DNA of 34,433 nt from Bacteroidales bacterium (GCA_017525505.1 JAFXSR010000035.1:1-34433); one strand, 5' to 3'; shown: positions 14,303-22,240, numbered from the stretch's first letter. Notes: generated by a model from the letters alone, not told the origin. Numbers and translations: made by a program.

Positions 14303-14632
14303 ATGTTATCTAACATCAGAATCAGCCCAGCTCAGGCGGTAAAGGAGCAATCAGACCGTAAACTTCGCGCCATAGAGCGCGTGTTGGCCGGCGAGGCCTT
14401 CACCATCACCACCGACCGCCTCCAGCGGGTCTATCACTTTGTCTTGCGCGACGACCTGTATTACCTGCTGTGCGGCGGTCTGGTGCTGGGCCGTTGCGAC
14501 ACCGGCGCCTTCTTCCCCAGCGGCTTCGTCGTCATGCTGCACATCCTTGGCGGCAGCACCAACCATTCGGTCCTCACCGAGCACATCCGCTTTGTGTCAG
14601 AACTCAACCAGAAAGGAGGTGCGGTATGTTAG
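14303..14632 (+). CDS. Small hypothetical protein led by the structured RNA
   Basis: A 109-residue protein, MLSNIRISPAQAVKEQSDRK. An upstream in-frame start (14219) would lie inside the RNA element, so ATG 14303 right after the A/C-rich repeat is chosen. The N-terminal 45 residues are helical and basic. The rest is hydrophobic and strand-rich (VYHFVLRDDLYYLLCGG). No family is recognised. It overlaps the next gene by 7 bases and carries that gene's AAAGGAGGT site. Confidence 0.7.
   Translation: MLSNIRISPAQAVKEQSDRKLRAIERVLAGEAFTITTDRLQRVYHFVLRDDLYYLLCGGLVLGRCDTGAFFPSGFVVMLHILGGSTNHSVLTEHIRFVSELNQKGGAVC
14612..14620 (+). promoter_or_regulatory. Strong Shine-Dalgarno AAAGGAGGT
   Basis: It lies 5 bases before ATG 14626 and decides that start. 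Confidence 0.8.
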
Positions 14633-14946
14633 AAATGGATGCTAACGAGAACAAGCTGGTGGAGCAGGAAAATATGTTCTACAACCTTCCTTTGGGCAAA
14701 CTCAGCACTCTGAAAGAACTGGTTGAGGACGTGGGTTCCGACACCGACAAATTGGCCTTCCGCATACGCCATGCCGAGCTGGCAATGATAGAGGCTCTCA
14801 GCTTCGACATGGACACTGAGAGTCGCTATGTATGGAAATTCATCGTCTCCACCATGAAGCTGTACAACAGTTTGCGCAATGAGGCCTTGGCCGCCTGTGG
14901 TGTTGTGGATGATAATTCTATTGAAGAGGAAGGAGGTGAGTTATGA
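14626..14946 (+). CDS. Hypothetical acidic helical protein
   Basis: A 106-residue acidic protein starting MLEMDANENKLVEQENMFYN, set by the Shine-Dalgarno at 14612. It is almost wholly helical by eye (TLKELVEDVGSDTDKLAFRI) with an acidic C-terminus. No family is recognised. It overlaps the next gene by 4 bases. The small-gene trio 14303-15206 is probably one operon ended by the terminator at 15231. Confidence 0.7.
   Translation: MLEMDANENKLVEQENMFYNLPLGKLSTLKELVEDVGSDTDKLAFRIRHAELAMIEALSFDMDTESRYVWKFIVSTMKLYNSLRNEALAACGVVDDNSIEEEGGEL
14930..14939 (+). promoter_or_regulatory. Strong Shine-Dalgarno AAGGAGGTGA
   Basis: It lies just before ATG 14943 and supports that start. Confidence 0.75.
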
Positions 14947-15206
14947 GTGGTCTGGAATTTATCAAGTTGGGACGGCTCCCGGAGCTGTTGAACTACATTA
15001 CCCCGGACGACAAAGGCCAAAGTTGTTTGACCCACGCCATTAACAGCCTCCGCAGGCAACTGCCCAAAATAGTGGCTGATAACGATATAGGCGGCGAACT
15101 TGACGCTGCCATATACGTCATCGGTTCCACTATCGTCGAGCTCGAAAGGATACATAACGAGCTCGTTGACAACATCAGTGGCTATCCAGAGCCGGACTAC
15201 TGGTAG
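14943..15206 (+). CDS. Hypothetical helical protein
   Basis: An 87-residue helical protein, MSGLEFIKLGRLPELLNYIT, with two long amphipathic helices (about 28-45 and 52-75). No domain is recognised. It is the last gene of the RNA-led trio, translationally coupled to its neighbour through ATGA. Confidence 0.7.
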   Translation: MSGLEFIKLGRLPELLNYITPDDKGQSCLTHAINSLRRQLPKIVADNDIGGELDAAIYVIGSTIVELERIHNELVDNISGYPEPDYW

Positions 15207-15230
15207 CAATTCGCTGCATCTCCTCAGCAT

Positions 15231-15264
15231 TGGCGGCCGCATCGATGCGACCGCCATTTTTTTT
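15231..15264 (+). terminator. Terminator with near-perfect long palindrome
   Basis: TGGCGG-C-CGCATCGATGCG-A-CCGCCA is palindromic over 26 bases with one mismatch, followed by eight T. It ends the trio. The rest of the gene-free gap, 15265-15500, holds a short CGAGC/GCTCG hairpin near 15350 and AT-rich promoter DNA; I see no gene there. Confidence 0.9.
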
Positions 15265-15500
15265 GCTTGGCTGCAGTGCCCGGTTACATATCCCCCTGTC
15301 ATATTTCCTTGCCAATCCGGAGTGGAAATTTCCATGCAAAGTAGGGCGAGCGGCGGCTCGATTGTCTCTCGACGGTGAAGGTTTTAATTTTTTTTCAACC
15401 TAAAGCAATGATTTATAACAAATTGTAGTTTTCTTCATTTCGTAATTATTTTAAGTCTGAAAAAAATCACTAAAACAGTGAATAATTGAAAAATTATTTG

Positions 15501-15508
15501 TATTTTTG
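15501..15508 (+). promoter_or_regulatory. -7 box TATTTTTG of the toxin-antitoxin operon
   Basis: It lies 21 bases upstream of ATG 15529. Autoregulation by the antitoxin would be expected at this site. Confidence 0.7.
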
Positions 15509-15528
15509 CCGCAGAATTAGTTGGAGAA

Positions 15529-15843
15529 ATGACGATACAATTTGATAAGGAATATCTGTCTGAATTATACTACACTGGAAAATGTTCCGACAAGAAGCAT
15601 CGTTTCCAGCCTGGTGTTGTGCGCAACTACGTGAAGAGAATCATCACGTTGGCTGATGCTCCTAATGTGGAAGCTTTGTATGTCTTGAACTCATTGAACT
15701 ATGAGGTGCTGTCTGGGGATAAGGATGGAGTGTCTTCCGTAAGGATTGACAAAAAGTACAGGCTGGAATTTCTTGTGGTGGAGCAAAACGAGCCGGTTAT
15801 CACGATATGTAACATTTTGGATATAACAAACCATTATAAATAA
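15529..15843 (+). CDS. higB: HigB-type toxin (RelE/ParE superfamily)
   Basis: A 104-residue protein, MTIQFDKEYLSELYYTGKCS. The SVRIDKKYRLEFLV segment (about 69-82) and the closing VITICNILDITNHYK are characteristic of HigB/RelE mRNA interferases, which cut mRNA on the ribosome. The toxin-first order, followed 7 bases later by a helix-turn-helix antitoxin starting near IHPGEILKEEL, is the classic higBA layout. In a prophage it may stabilise the element or act against other phages. Full length for the family. Confidence 0.85.
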   Translation: MTIQFDKEYLSELYYTGKCSDKKHRFQPGVVRNYVKRIITLADAPNVEALYVLNSLNYEVLSGDKDGVSSVRIDKKYRLEFLVVEQNEPVITICNILDITNHYK

Positions 15844-15850
15844 GAGTATT

Positions 15851-16192
15851 ATGAGCAATATAGGGTTTTCATATATAGCGATACATCCAGGAGAAATCCT
15901 GAAAGAAGAATTGGAAGCAAGGGATATCTCCCAGAAAGATTTTGCCAAGGCTATTTCCGTGTCATACACTATGCTGAATGAGATATTGAACGGGAAGCGT
16001 TCCATAACTGCCGATTTTGCCATTCTTGTGGAAGCCGCGTTGGGGACACCTGCGGAACATTGGCTGAACATGCAGGCCAGATATAATCTCCAGACTGCGA
16101 AAACAAAGGAAACCATCAAAAGCAGGTTTGAATCCATACGGAATATAAGTCCGTGGATTACACAACGATCAAGTTTAATTCCTACCGTATAA
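15851..16192 (+). CDS. higA: HigA-type antitoxin (XRE helix-turn-helix)
   Basis: A 113-residue protein with IHPGEILKEELEARDISQKD followed by a helix-turn-helix (DFAKAISVSYTMLNEILNGKR, about 31-51) and the family hallmark ALGTPAEHWLNMQARYNL. HigA neutralises HigB and represses the operon. The C-terminus runs about 12 residues past the usual end (NISPWITQRSSLIPTV). A terminator follows directly. Confidence 0.88.
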   Translation: MSNIGFSYIAIHPGEILKEELEARDISQKDFAKAISVSYTMLNEILNGKRSITADFAILVEAALGTPAEHWLNMQARYNLQTAKTKETIKSRFESIRNISPWITQRSSLIPTV

Positions 16193-16196
16193 GACG

Positions 16197-16219
16197 ACCG
16201 CCGAAAGGCGGTTTTTTTG
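16197..16219 (+). terminator. Terminator of the higBA operon
   Basis: ACCGCC-GAAA-GGCGGT followed by seven T. Confidence 0.92.
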
Positions 16220-16245
16220 TCACAAACCGTTCCATCCGCCTGTCG

Positions 16246-16253
16246 TATCTTTG
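16246..16253 (+). promoter_or_regulatory. -7 box TATCTTTG of the portal operon
   Basis: It lies 18 bases upstream of ATG 16272, immediately after the higBA terminator. It restarts late transcription after the cargo insertions. Confidence 0.7.
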
Positions 16254-16271
16254 CTGAAAAAGATCAAGGAT

Positions 16272-16550
16272 ATGGAACCGACGATACAACGCGCCGATGT
16301 GCTGGCGGAAATGGAAATCAAGGAGACGGCTGATGGCCGTCGCCGCTACTTCGCCATACAGTTCTACAAAAAGAATGGCGAGCTGGTGACGCTTAGCCGC
16401 GCCCGCAGCTGCGGCCTGCGCATGAACATGAGCGAAAACCGTACCCGTGGAGTGCAGCAGGTGGACGACCGTGGCAATGCTGTTGGCCATATCTACCCGG
16501 TATGTATCGACAATATCCGTACCTTCAACAACATACGTGTAAAAATCTAA
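16272..16550 (+). CDS. Small hypothetical protein upstream of portal
   Basis: A 92-residue basic protein, MEPTIQRADVLAEMEIKETA. The longer start at 16251 overlaps the -7 box and is rejected. It has a strand-rich core (RYFAIQFYKKNGELVTLSRA) and a C-terminus of NIRTFNNIRVKI. I recognise no family. It sits 12 bases before the portal gene, so it is probably a structural or DNA-binding accessory protein. Confidence 0.65.
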   Translation: MEPTIQRADVLAEMEIKETADGRRRYFAIQFYKKNGELVTLSRARSCGLRMNMSENRTRGVQQVDDRGNAVGHIYPVCIDNIRTFNNIRVKI

Positions 16551-16562
16551 TTTTCAATTGAT

Positions 16563-17882
16563 ATGGAAATCCTGTTCGACAATAATGGCACCCCGAAAAT
16601 GTTCAAGGGAAAAACCGTGTTCGGCAGCACACTCAGCAAGCCGCTGAAGGAGAAACTGTATGACACCTTCTCCTACAAGAAAGTGGAATACGCTTCGTGG
16701 GGCGACAACAACTGTTATCCTGATGATGCGGAGCGCACTATTGAGTGTACCAGCGTGCTGAAGACAGGTTTGAACTACAAGGTGCGTTGCTGTTATGGCC
16801 AGGGTGTTGTGCCAGTGCAGGTGGTGGGCTTCGATGAGCAGAACAATGAGGTGTTCAAGCCGGTGGCGGATGCCGACCTGCTGACCTACCTGCGTGGCAT
16901 GGTATTCAGGAACTACCATGGGGCGGCGTTCCGCGACCTGATCAAGTTCGGCAACTGTTTCCCCGTGTTTGTGTTCAACAATGCCGGTGACAAAATCGTG
17001 AGGGTGCAGCTGAAGAACGCCCGTCATTGCCGCATGGGTGTGGAAAAAAGCAAACTGTTGGTTTACGGTGATTTCAAGTACTCTATGCCATCCGAAGATG
17101 ACCGTACCTTGGTAATTGATATGCTGGATGAGGACGATCCCGTGTATGATCTGAACTGGCGGCGTGATACCGGCAGGCTCAATGGCGGTGTCATCGCATT
17201 CCCACGTATCAAGAATTACTTCAGCAATAATGATTACTACGCCACTCCGGATTGGAAATCGGCACAAGAGAGCGGCTGGATAGATATAGCTCACAAGATT
17301 CCGAAATTTTTGAACAAAGCTTACGAGAATGCCATGAGCCTGATGTGGCACATCCAGATACCGGCAACCTACTGGGAAAAACAGTTTCCTAAGACGGAAT
17401 ACAAGAATGTGGAAGAGCGCAAGAGCATGATTCAGGATTACATGGATAAGTTTGAGAAAGAGCTTACCGACACCAAGAATGCCAACAAATCACTGGTTAC
17501 TCAGTATTACATTGATGAGAGCGGCAAGAAAAACGGCGAATGGATAATAAGCAGGCTTGACAGTACCATTAAAGCAGAGGAAAGACTGAGCACGTCGGCA
17601 GCGGCCAACAGTGAAATCCTGTTCTCGCTGATGGTGAACCCGTCGGTGTTGGGCGCTGGTATGCCTGGTGGTCCGTATTCGGGCAATGCCGGCAGCGGCT
17701 CCGATATCCGCGAGGGGCTGCTGGTGTCGATGATCCTGAGCAACATTGAGAAGCAGGCAGTGTTGGATCCTGTGGAGCTGATGCTGCAGTTCAACGGGTA
17801 CAAGAATATTGACCTCAAGTACCGGAATATCACGCTGGCCACGCTGGACAGCGGGAGAAACACGCAGGAATCGCTGTCCTAG
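16563..17882 (+). CDS. Portal protein
   Basis: A 439-residue protein. The size, helical C-terminal half and the segment SEILFSLMVNPSVLGAG, followed by a glycine-rich loop (MPGGPYSGNAGSGSD) and a long helix (IREGLLVSMILSNIEKQAVL), fit portal proteins of Bacteroides-type siphophages. Portals form the dodecameric ring at one capsid vertex through which terminase pumps DNA. The next gene looks like a head-tail connector, which supports this. No catalytic motif is expected. I am confident of the phage structural role and fairly confident of portal. Confidence 0.75.
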   Translation: MEILFDNNGTPKMFKGKTVFGSTLSKPLKEKLYDTFSYKKVEYASWGDNNCYPDDAERTIECTSVLKTGLNYKVRCCYGQGVVPVQVVGFDEQNNEVFKPVADADLLTYLRGMVFRNYHGAAFRDLIKFGNCFPVFVFNNAGDKIVRVQLKNARHCRMGVEKSKLLVYGDFKYSMPSEDDRTLVIDMLDEDDPVYDLNWRRDTGRLNGGVIAFPRIKNYFSNNDYYATPDWKSAQESGWIDIAHKIPKFLNKAYENAMSLMWHIQIPATYWEKQFPKTEYKNVEERKSMIQDYMDKFEKELTDTKNANKSLVTQYYIDESGKKNGEWIISRLDSTIKAEERLSTSAAANSEILFSLMVNPSVLGAGMPGGPYSGNAGSGSDIREGLLVSMILSNIEKQAVLDPVELMLQFNGYKNIDLKYRNITLATLDSGRNTQESLS

Positions 17883-17909
17883 TAGAGACGCGCCATGGCA
17901 CGTCTCTAC
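17882..17909 (+). repeat. Palindromic intergenic element, copy 2
   Basis: GTAGAGACGCGCC-ATGG-CACGTCTCTAC, a 28-base palindrome with one mismatch, begins on the portal stop codon. It closely matches copy 1 at 5576-5604. The ATG inside it could start the next frame, but 17943 is preferred. Confidence 0.8.
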
Positions 17910-17942
17910 ATATATAATATATGTATAGTAAAAACAGAAAAT

Positions 17943-18935
17943 ATGGAACCTAAATTATTCAAAGCGTCGTTCAATGAGCGGGCAGAAGAGTTCAAGCGGT
18001 ACTTGCCTGTGAACATCAACCTGAGGTTTGAGACCGTGGCATCGCACATCGCCCTGTGCGAGGAGACCTATATACGTCCGTTGCTGGGCAATGAACTGTT
18101 TGGGCGGATGGTGAGCTACTATAATGACCACCCATCGCTGGATGTTGTGTGTGATGACGAAAAACTTATAGAAAAAGTCCGCTTTGCCCTTGTCCGTCTG
18201 GCCATCTGGAAGGGCTATGATGTCATTTCTGCCAACATCAGCGATGTGGGGGTGTCGGCGGAGGTGGACAAGGAAAACCGCCTGTACCGCTATCAGGAGG
18301 AAAATATAAAGAAATCGCTGAAGAATGAAGGTTTTGACTATCTGGACAATGTGTTGGAGTATTTAGAGGAAAAGAGCGGGGATTTTCCCGAATTTGCCTC
18401 TTCGGGATACATGCTGGACAGCAAGCAGACGCTGATCCGCAACACCAGGCTGTTCCACGACTGCTACAATATTGGTGGCAGCCGCCTGGTGTTCCTGAAG
18501 ATGAGGCAGTATATACGCGATGTGGAGCTGATAGAGCTACAGCATCGTGTTGGTGTGTCTTTTTACCAGAATTTGCTGACAGCCGATGAGACAGAGGCGA
18601 AATGGAAATCCATTTTGCCTTACATCCGCCTGTATGTGGTCTATTCGGCTGTGGCAGCTGGTATCGGTGAACTGCACAAGATACCCACCGATAAAGGCCT
18701 GCTTTTTGAGACCACCACCATGGAGGGTGTGCAGGAAACGCCGGTTTATCGTGCCCAGGTGCAGGAAACCCGCATGAACCTGCTCCAAAAAGCGGACCAG
18801 TATCTGTCCGCCGCCATTCATACCATCAAACTTCATCCTGACGATTACCAAGACTACATCGGTTTTGCCGGTGACAGCCCCGAAGACGGCATCATCCGAC
18901 GTGATAACACCAACAAGAAAACATTTCTCGCTTAA
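17943..18935 (+). CDS. Head-tail connector candidate (DUF6712-like)
   Basis: A 330-residue, mainly helical protein starting MEPKLFKASFNERAEEFKRY. The 16 extra residues from ATG 17895 come from the palindrome and are excluded. The pattern ETYIRPLLGNELFGRMVSYY (about 40-60) followed by a helix with VRLAIWKGYDVISANISDVGV is typical of head-tail connector proteins, here seemingly in two repeats, since a second related pattern (WKSILPYIRLYVVYSAVAAG) occurs after about 225. I recall the Bacteroides phage family DUF6712 with this look. It likely seals the portal. Confidence 0.55.
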   Translation: MEPKLFKASFNERAEEFKRYLPVNINLRFETVASHIALCEETYIRPLLGNELFGRMVSYYNDHPSLDVVCDDEKLIEKVRFALVRLAIWKGYDVISANISDVGVSAEVDKENRLYRYQEENIKKSLKNEGFDYLDNVLEYLEEKSGDFPEFASSGYMLDSKQTLIRNTRLFHDCYNIGGSRLVFLKMRQYIRDVELIELQHRVGVSFYQNLLTADETEAKWKSILPYIRLYVVYSAVAAGIGELHKIPTDKGLLFETTTMEGVQETPVYRAQVQETRMNLLQKADQYLSAAIHTIKLHPDDYQDYIGFAGDSPEDGIIRRDNTNKKTFLA

Positions 18936-18947
18936 TTTTCAGTTAAC

Positions 18948-19337
18948 ATGATGGACATCACTACTTTAATAGGTTATCTCATTACCCCGGTGTCGGGTGT
19001 GGTCGGCTGGATTGCCGGCACACGGATGCGCAAGAACACTGCCATCAAATCCCTGCAGGAGACCATTCAACTACTTTCGAACACCATTCAGGAAGACAAC
19101 GCCAAGATTGTGGAGCTTCTTGAGGGCGTGCGCCAGCTGAAGGATGAGAATATGAACTTGCGAACGGAAATAAAGGAGGTGCGCCGTGAGAATGCCGATC
19201 TGAAAGCCGGACAGAAGGAACTGCTGGAAGAAATAGAGGCTCTGAAGAATGAGAACCGTGATCTGAACGAGCTGATCAGGGCAGCAGGGATACCGAAACC
19301 AAAATCATCTGGCCGAAAACCGAAAACAACAGCATAG
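18948..19337 (+). CDS. Membrane-anchored coiled-coil protein, lysis-associated candidate
   Basis: A 129-residue protein. Residues 4-24 (ITTLIGYLITPVSGVVGWIA) form one likely membrane segment. Residues 30-110 are an unbroken coiled coil (ENMNLRTEIKEVRRENADLK). The C-terminus is basic (PKPKSSGRKPKTTA). It lies 3 bases before the endolysin gene. An N-terminal anchor plus periplasmic coiled coil recalls inner-membrane spanins and some holin accessory proteins. The function is inferred from context only. Confidence 0.6.
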   Translation: MMDITTLIGYLITPVSGVVGWIAGTRMRKNTAIKSLQETIQLLSNTIQEDNAKIVELLEGVRQLKDENMNLRTEIKEVRRENADLKAGQKELLEEIEALKNENRDLNELIRAAGIPKPKSSGRKPKTTA

Positions 19338-19339
19338 TC

Positions 19340-20008
19340 ATGAATATCATACAACATAATTTTCCGCGCACACAGTTTGTTGGCGAAGAGACAACGAAGC
19401 GTCAGATAGTACTCCATCACACCGCCAGCGGTCCCGGTGTGGATGGCGATATCAACTGGTGGATGAGTACCCCTGAACGGGTGGCCACCCATTTCATCAT
19501 TGACAGGGAAGGGGTGGTTCACCAGCTCTTCGACGAGAAATACTGGGGCTATCATCTTGGTCTTGGCCAGAAGCATTTCAATGTGGCCAAGTTGCCTTGG
19601 ACGAATCTCGACAGGCACGCCATCGGCATTGAGTTGGACTCGTGGGGTCCTGTGCTTCCCCACACCGATGGCCAGTTTTATCCCGTGAAATGGGATGGCC
19701 GCCGCTATGTGCCCAATGCGACCTGCAAGCCGGTGAAGTATTTCTATGAGTATTGCGAGAAAAACCGATGGAAAGGTCATCTCTATTACGAGAAATACTC
19801 CACCGCACAGCTGAACGCCCTGCGGGAGCTGCTGAAAGAACTGTGCCGGCGGCACAGCATACCATCTGCCTACTCCAACGATATGTGGGTGGTATCGACC
19901 AAGGCACTGAGAGGTGAACCAGGCATCTATGGCCATTGCTCTTATCGTTTCGACAAAAGCGATGTGCATCCGCAACCGGAACTGATTAACATGCTGAAAC
20001 AATTATAA
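19340..20008 (+). CDS. N-acetylmuramoyl-L-alanine amidase (endolysin)
   Basis: A 222-residue Amidase_2/PGRP-type enzyme that cuts the bond between N-acetylmuramic acid and the peptide in the host wall. VLHHTASG gives the first zinc histidine (H26 or H27), THFIIDREG (50-58) is the typical following strand, YWGYHLG lies at 68-74, AIGIELDSWG at 94-103, and GHCSYRFDKSDVHP near 198-211 supplies the other zinc ligands. No signal peptide, so it would need a holin or spanin-type partner, perhaps the membrane coiled-coil protein just upstream. Full length for the family. Confidence 0.9.
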   Translation: MNIIQHNFPRTQFVGEETTKRQIVLHHTASGPGVDGDINWWMSTPERVATHFIIDREGVVHQLFDEKYWGYHLGLGQKHFNVAKLPWTNLDRHAIGIELDSWGPVLPHTDGQFYPVKWDGRRYVPNATCKPVKYFYEYCEKNRWKGHLYYEKYSTAQLNALRELLKELCRRHSIPSAYSNDMWVVSTKALRGEPGIYGHCSYRFDKSDVHPQPELINMLKQL

Positions 20009-20010
20009 CT

Positions 20011-20484
20011 ATGACAGTTGGACAATATTACCAGTATATTGAAAGCTTGGCGGCCAATCATGTGATGATGCGCCACAGCGATACGGAGAAGCATTACTTC
20101 AGGGGCGAACTGGAGGAGTTCTATATGGATCTGCGCAACCGGGTGAAGTTCCCGGCACTAATAGCGGAGAGCTTCGAGATTTCTTTCAATGGGGATGTGA
20201 AGACCCGCGAGACCTCGTTCATTGTGGCCTGCAACTATCCTGAAAGCAAGAATTGGCAGAGTATATACGTGGTAATGAATCTCTGTGAGCATATCGGTGA
20301 CGACGTGCTTCGCCGAATGATGACCGACGCCAGCAGTGGTGAGATCTGCGCAGATCTGGAGGTGCTGTCGGCTGTGCCGGTACTGGATGAGCAACATCTG
20401 TATGCTGGCATGAGATATACCATCCGTATCGGTTGTGAGTTTGACTGGGATGTGGATGAACAGGCATGGATTGATTTGCAATAA
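20011..20484 (+). CDS. Hypothetical phage protein, tail-terminator or completion candidate
   Basis: A 157-residue protein 2 bases after the amidase stop. It has an N-terminal helix (MTVGQYYQYIESLA), a middle beta segment (FEISFNGDVKTRETSFIVAC) and a strand/helix end. The look and place recall neck or tail-completion proteins. I recognise no named family; role inferred from its place before the tail-chaperone candidate. Confidence 0.6.
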   Translation: MTVGQYYQYIESLAANHVMMRHSDTEKHYFRGELEEFYMDLRNRVKFPALIAESFEISFNGDVKTRETSFIVACNYPESKNWQSIYVVMNLCEHIGDDVLRRMMTDASSGEICADLEVLSAVPVLDEQHLYAGMRYTIRIGCEFDWDVDEQAWIDLQ

Positions 20485-20493
20485 TAGAGTATC

Positions 20494-21294
20494 ATGAACA
20501 AGTTGGAGTATGAGATTGATGGCGAGCGGCACGAGCTGCAGCTGCCTACATCGCTGGCTGAGATGACCGGTGAACAGCTAGTGGCGGCGGTGCGACTGAT
20601 GGATGGCAACGACGGTGACCCGCTGCGCATAGTGTGCGGTATGCCGGAAGACGCTTTCGCCGCACTGTCGGACTTCCAGCGTTTCATGATTATGGATTCT
20701 TTCGGCTGGCTCGACCATCTTGATATGTCGTCGCTGAGCTTCAAGGGGTGGAAGATACCGTCCATCGATGTGGATGGGGAAGTGTGGTACGGTCCCACTT
20801 CCAATTTCGGCAACATTACATGGGGAGAGTTTGTGTATGCCGACCAGTGCATGATACAGGGTTTCCACCGGGCAGCGATAGCCTCATTATTCCGCCCCCA
20901 ACGCAAGGATTACGACGGTGAAACGGACCGTCGCATTCCATTCACCACCTATGGAACCACGGCCAGGTTCGCCAAACTGCCAAACCTCGATGAGGCTGTA
21001 CAGACTGCCATACTGCTAAATTACAGGGCTACGCGTGCCGCAGCTCTTGAATCATTCTATACAGAAATATTCCCTTATCACGACTTGAACACTTCTGATG
21101 ATGACGGACCCAACGACAATCCTCCGGAACCGGAAGAACAACCCTCACAGTTCTCATGGACCAACATCCACCGGAACCTGCTGGGCGATCACATACAGGA
21201 CGAGGATAAGTTTCTGCAGCTTCCGGTGCATACAGTTCTTTACCGACTGAACACATTAATCAAGGAATCAAAGAAGAAAAAGAGCAATGGATGA
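20494..21294 (+). CDS. Tail assembly chaperone candidate
   Basis: A 266-residue protein. The first 190 residues are a compact domain (IDGERHELQLPTSLAEMTGE onward). A disordered acidic linker (TSDDDGPNDNPPEPEEQPS) follows, then a helical tail (HTVLYRLNTLIKESKKKKSN). The linker plus short helical C-terminal module upstream of the tape measure is typical of tail chaperones. I see no clear slippery frameshift. The tape measure is 2.9 kb downstream because cargo genes intervene. It overlaps the next gene by 8 bases. Confidence 0.5.
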   Translation: MNKLEYEIDGERHELQLPTSLAEMTGEQLVAAVRLMDGNDGDPLRIVCGMPEDAFAALSDFQRFMIMDSFGWLDHLDMSSLSFKGWKIPSIDVDGEVWYGPTSNFGNITWGEFVYADQCMIQGFHRAAIASLFRPQRKDYDGETDRRIPFTTYGTTARFAKLPNLDEAVQTAILLNYRATRAAALESFYTEIFPYHDLNTSDDDGPNDNPPEPEEQPSQFSWTNIHRNLLGDHIQDEDKFLQLPVHTVLYRLNTLIKESKKKKSNG

Positions 21295-21775
21295 GCATCT
21301 GATGACCGATGAAGAGTTTCTGCGCCAGGCGAAAGCCTGGGCGGATGCGGTGCGCCGTCAGGCCAAAGCCAATGCCGCTACCTTCCCCAAGGGGAAGAAG
21401 GAAGCCACACATACCTATATCAAAGGGCGTTATGCCGGCAAAACCGAGGGAAAATTGAAGGACAAGGTGGGCTATGTGCTGCGCAAGCGTTATGGTGATC
21501 TGGAGGCGGTGAGTTTCAAAATACCTGTGCATGGCATCTTCAGGGAGTATGGAGTGGGCAATGGCCAGCCCCGGCATGGGGTAGCCACCAAGAGCGGCAA
21601 GGAGGCTTCGAGGAACGTGTATATCAAGCGGAGCATGAGTGACTGGATCCACAATCCCATCGACAGGAGCATGGAGAACTTCGCCGACCTCGTTGCCGAT
21701 TACTATGGCGACAAAGTGCTGCTGAATTTCCAAAAACTGGATGCCAACACAGTGTCGCATCAAGGGGTGATGTAA
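21287..21775 (+). CDS. Tail or head-tail completion protein candidate (HK97 gp10-like)
   Basis: A 162-residue basic protein. FKIPVHGIFREYGVGNG (about 78-94) recalls the conserved EYG/EFG region of HK97 gp10-type tail-completion proteins. A helical N-terminus (FLRQAKAWADAVRRQAKANA) and a C-terminal helix (MENFADLVADYYGDKVLLNF) flank it. It ends the head-tail block before the AT-rich cargo. Moderate confidence from context. Confidence 0.5.
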   Translation: MDEHLMTDEEFLRQAKAWADAVRRQAKANAATFPKGKKEATHTYIKGRYAGKTEGKLKDKVGYVLRKRYGDLEAVSFKIPVHGIFREYGVGNGQPRHGVATKSGKEASRNVYIKRSMSDWIHNPIDRSMENFADLVADYYGDKVLLNFQKLDANTVSHQGVM

Positions 21776-21790
21776 AATAAAATTACTTTT

Positions 21791-21834
21791 TGCACACAAA
21801 AAGTGCACAATTTAAAAATATTGTTGTATCTTTG
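21791..21834 (+). promoter_or_regulatory. Promoter with shared GCACACAATTTAAAAAT block, copy A
   Basis: The -7 box TATCTTTG lies at 21827-21834. Just upstream are CACACAAAAAG and GCACAATTTAAAAATATTG. The same block precedes the -7 boxes at 23205 and 23663. Confidence 0.7.
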
Positions 21835-21878
21835 CAACAATAATTCAGCGATATAAACCGTTGACAGATAAAAACACA

Positions 21879-22238
21879 ATGGAAAGGAAAGATATGTCCG
21901 CTACGGAAATCAGCAAAAAACAAATTACTTTTAAATACAAATTTGAGAGTAATTATAATCCTGTATATATAAATGGAGCGTTTGGCGGGATTAATCCGCA
22001 GGGTGAGATTGTGGCAAATTTCTACTTGGAAAGAATCGCTCTTCCGAACGCCACCACGCATATCGTCGGGGCGAATGGCAGTATTGGCGAGGCAATAAAA
22101 AAAGATCCAAAGGATCTGGACGAATCTTGTGTCAGGTTCGTCCAGTCTGGCATTGTGATGAATCTTGAGACCGCCAAACAACTAAACGTATGGCTTGAAA
22201 GGAATATCAAGAATTTGGAAGAACTAAAAAACAAATAA
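21879..22238 (+). CDS. Cargo cassette gene 1, DUF3467-like
   Basis: A 119-residue protein from ATG 21879. NPVYINGAFGGINPQGEIVA, then YLERIALPNA, then a strand with RFVQSGIVMNLETAKQLNVWLERNI matches my memory of DUF3467, small proteins with a beta sandwich and a closing helix (an LETAK-type motif), of unknown function. It starts a three-gene operon with its own promoter and terminator and is AT-rich relative to the structural genes around it. The start at TTG 21861 is rejected. Confidence 0.55.
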   Translation: MERKDMSATEISKKQITFKYKFESNYNPVYINGAFGGINPQGEIVANFYLERIALPNATTHIVGANGSIGEAIKKDPKDLDESCVRFVQSGIVMNLETAKQLNVWLERNIKNLEELKNK

Positions 22239-22240
22239 AT

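Noticed and set aside
20494..21294. Programmed frameshift in the tail chaperone gene
   Set aside because: No clear slippery heptamer or matching second frame was found; the protein already contains linker and C-terminal helix in one frame.
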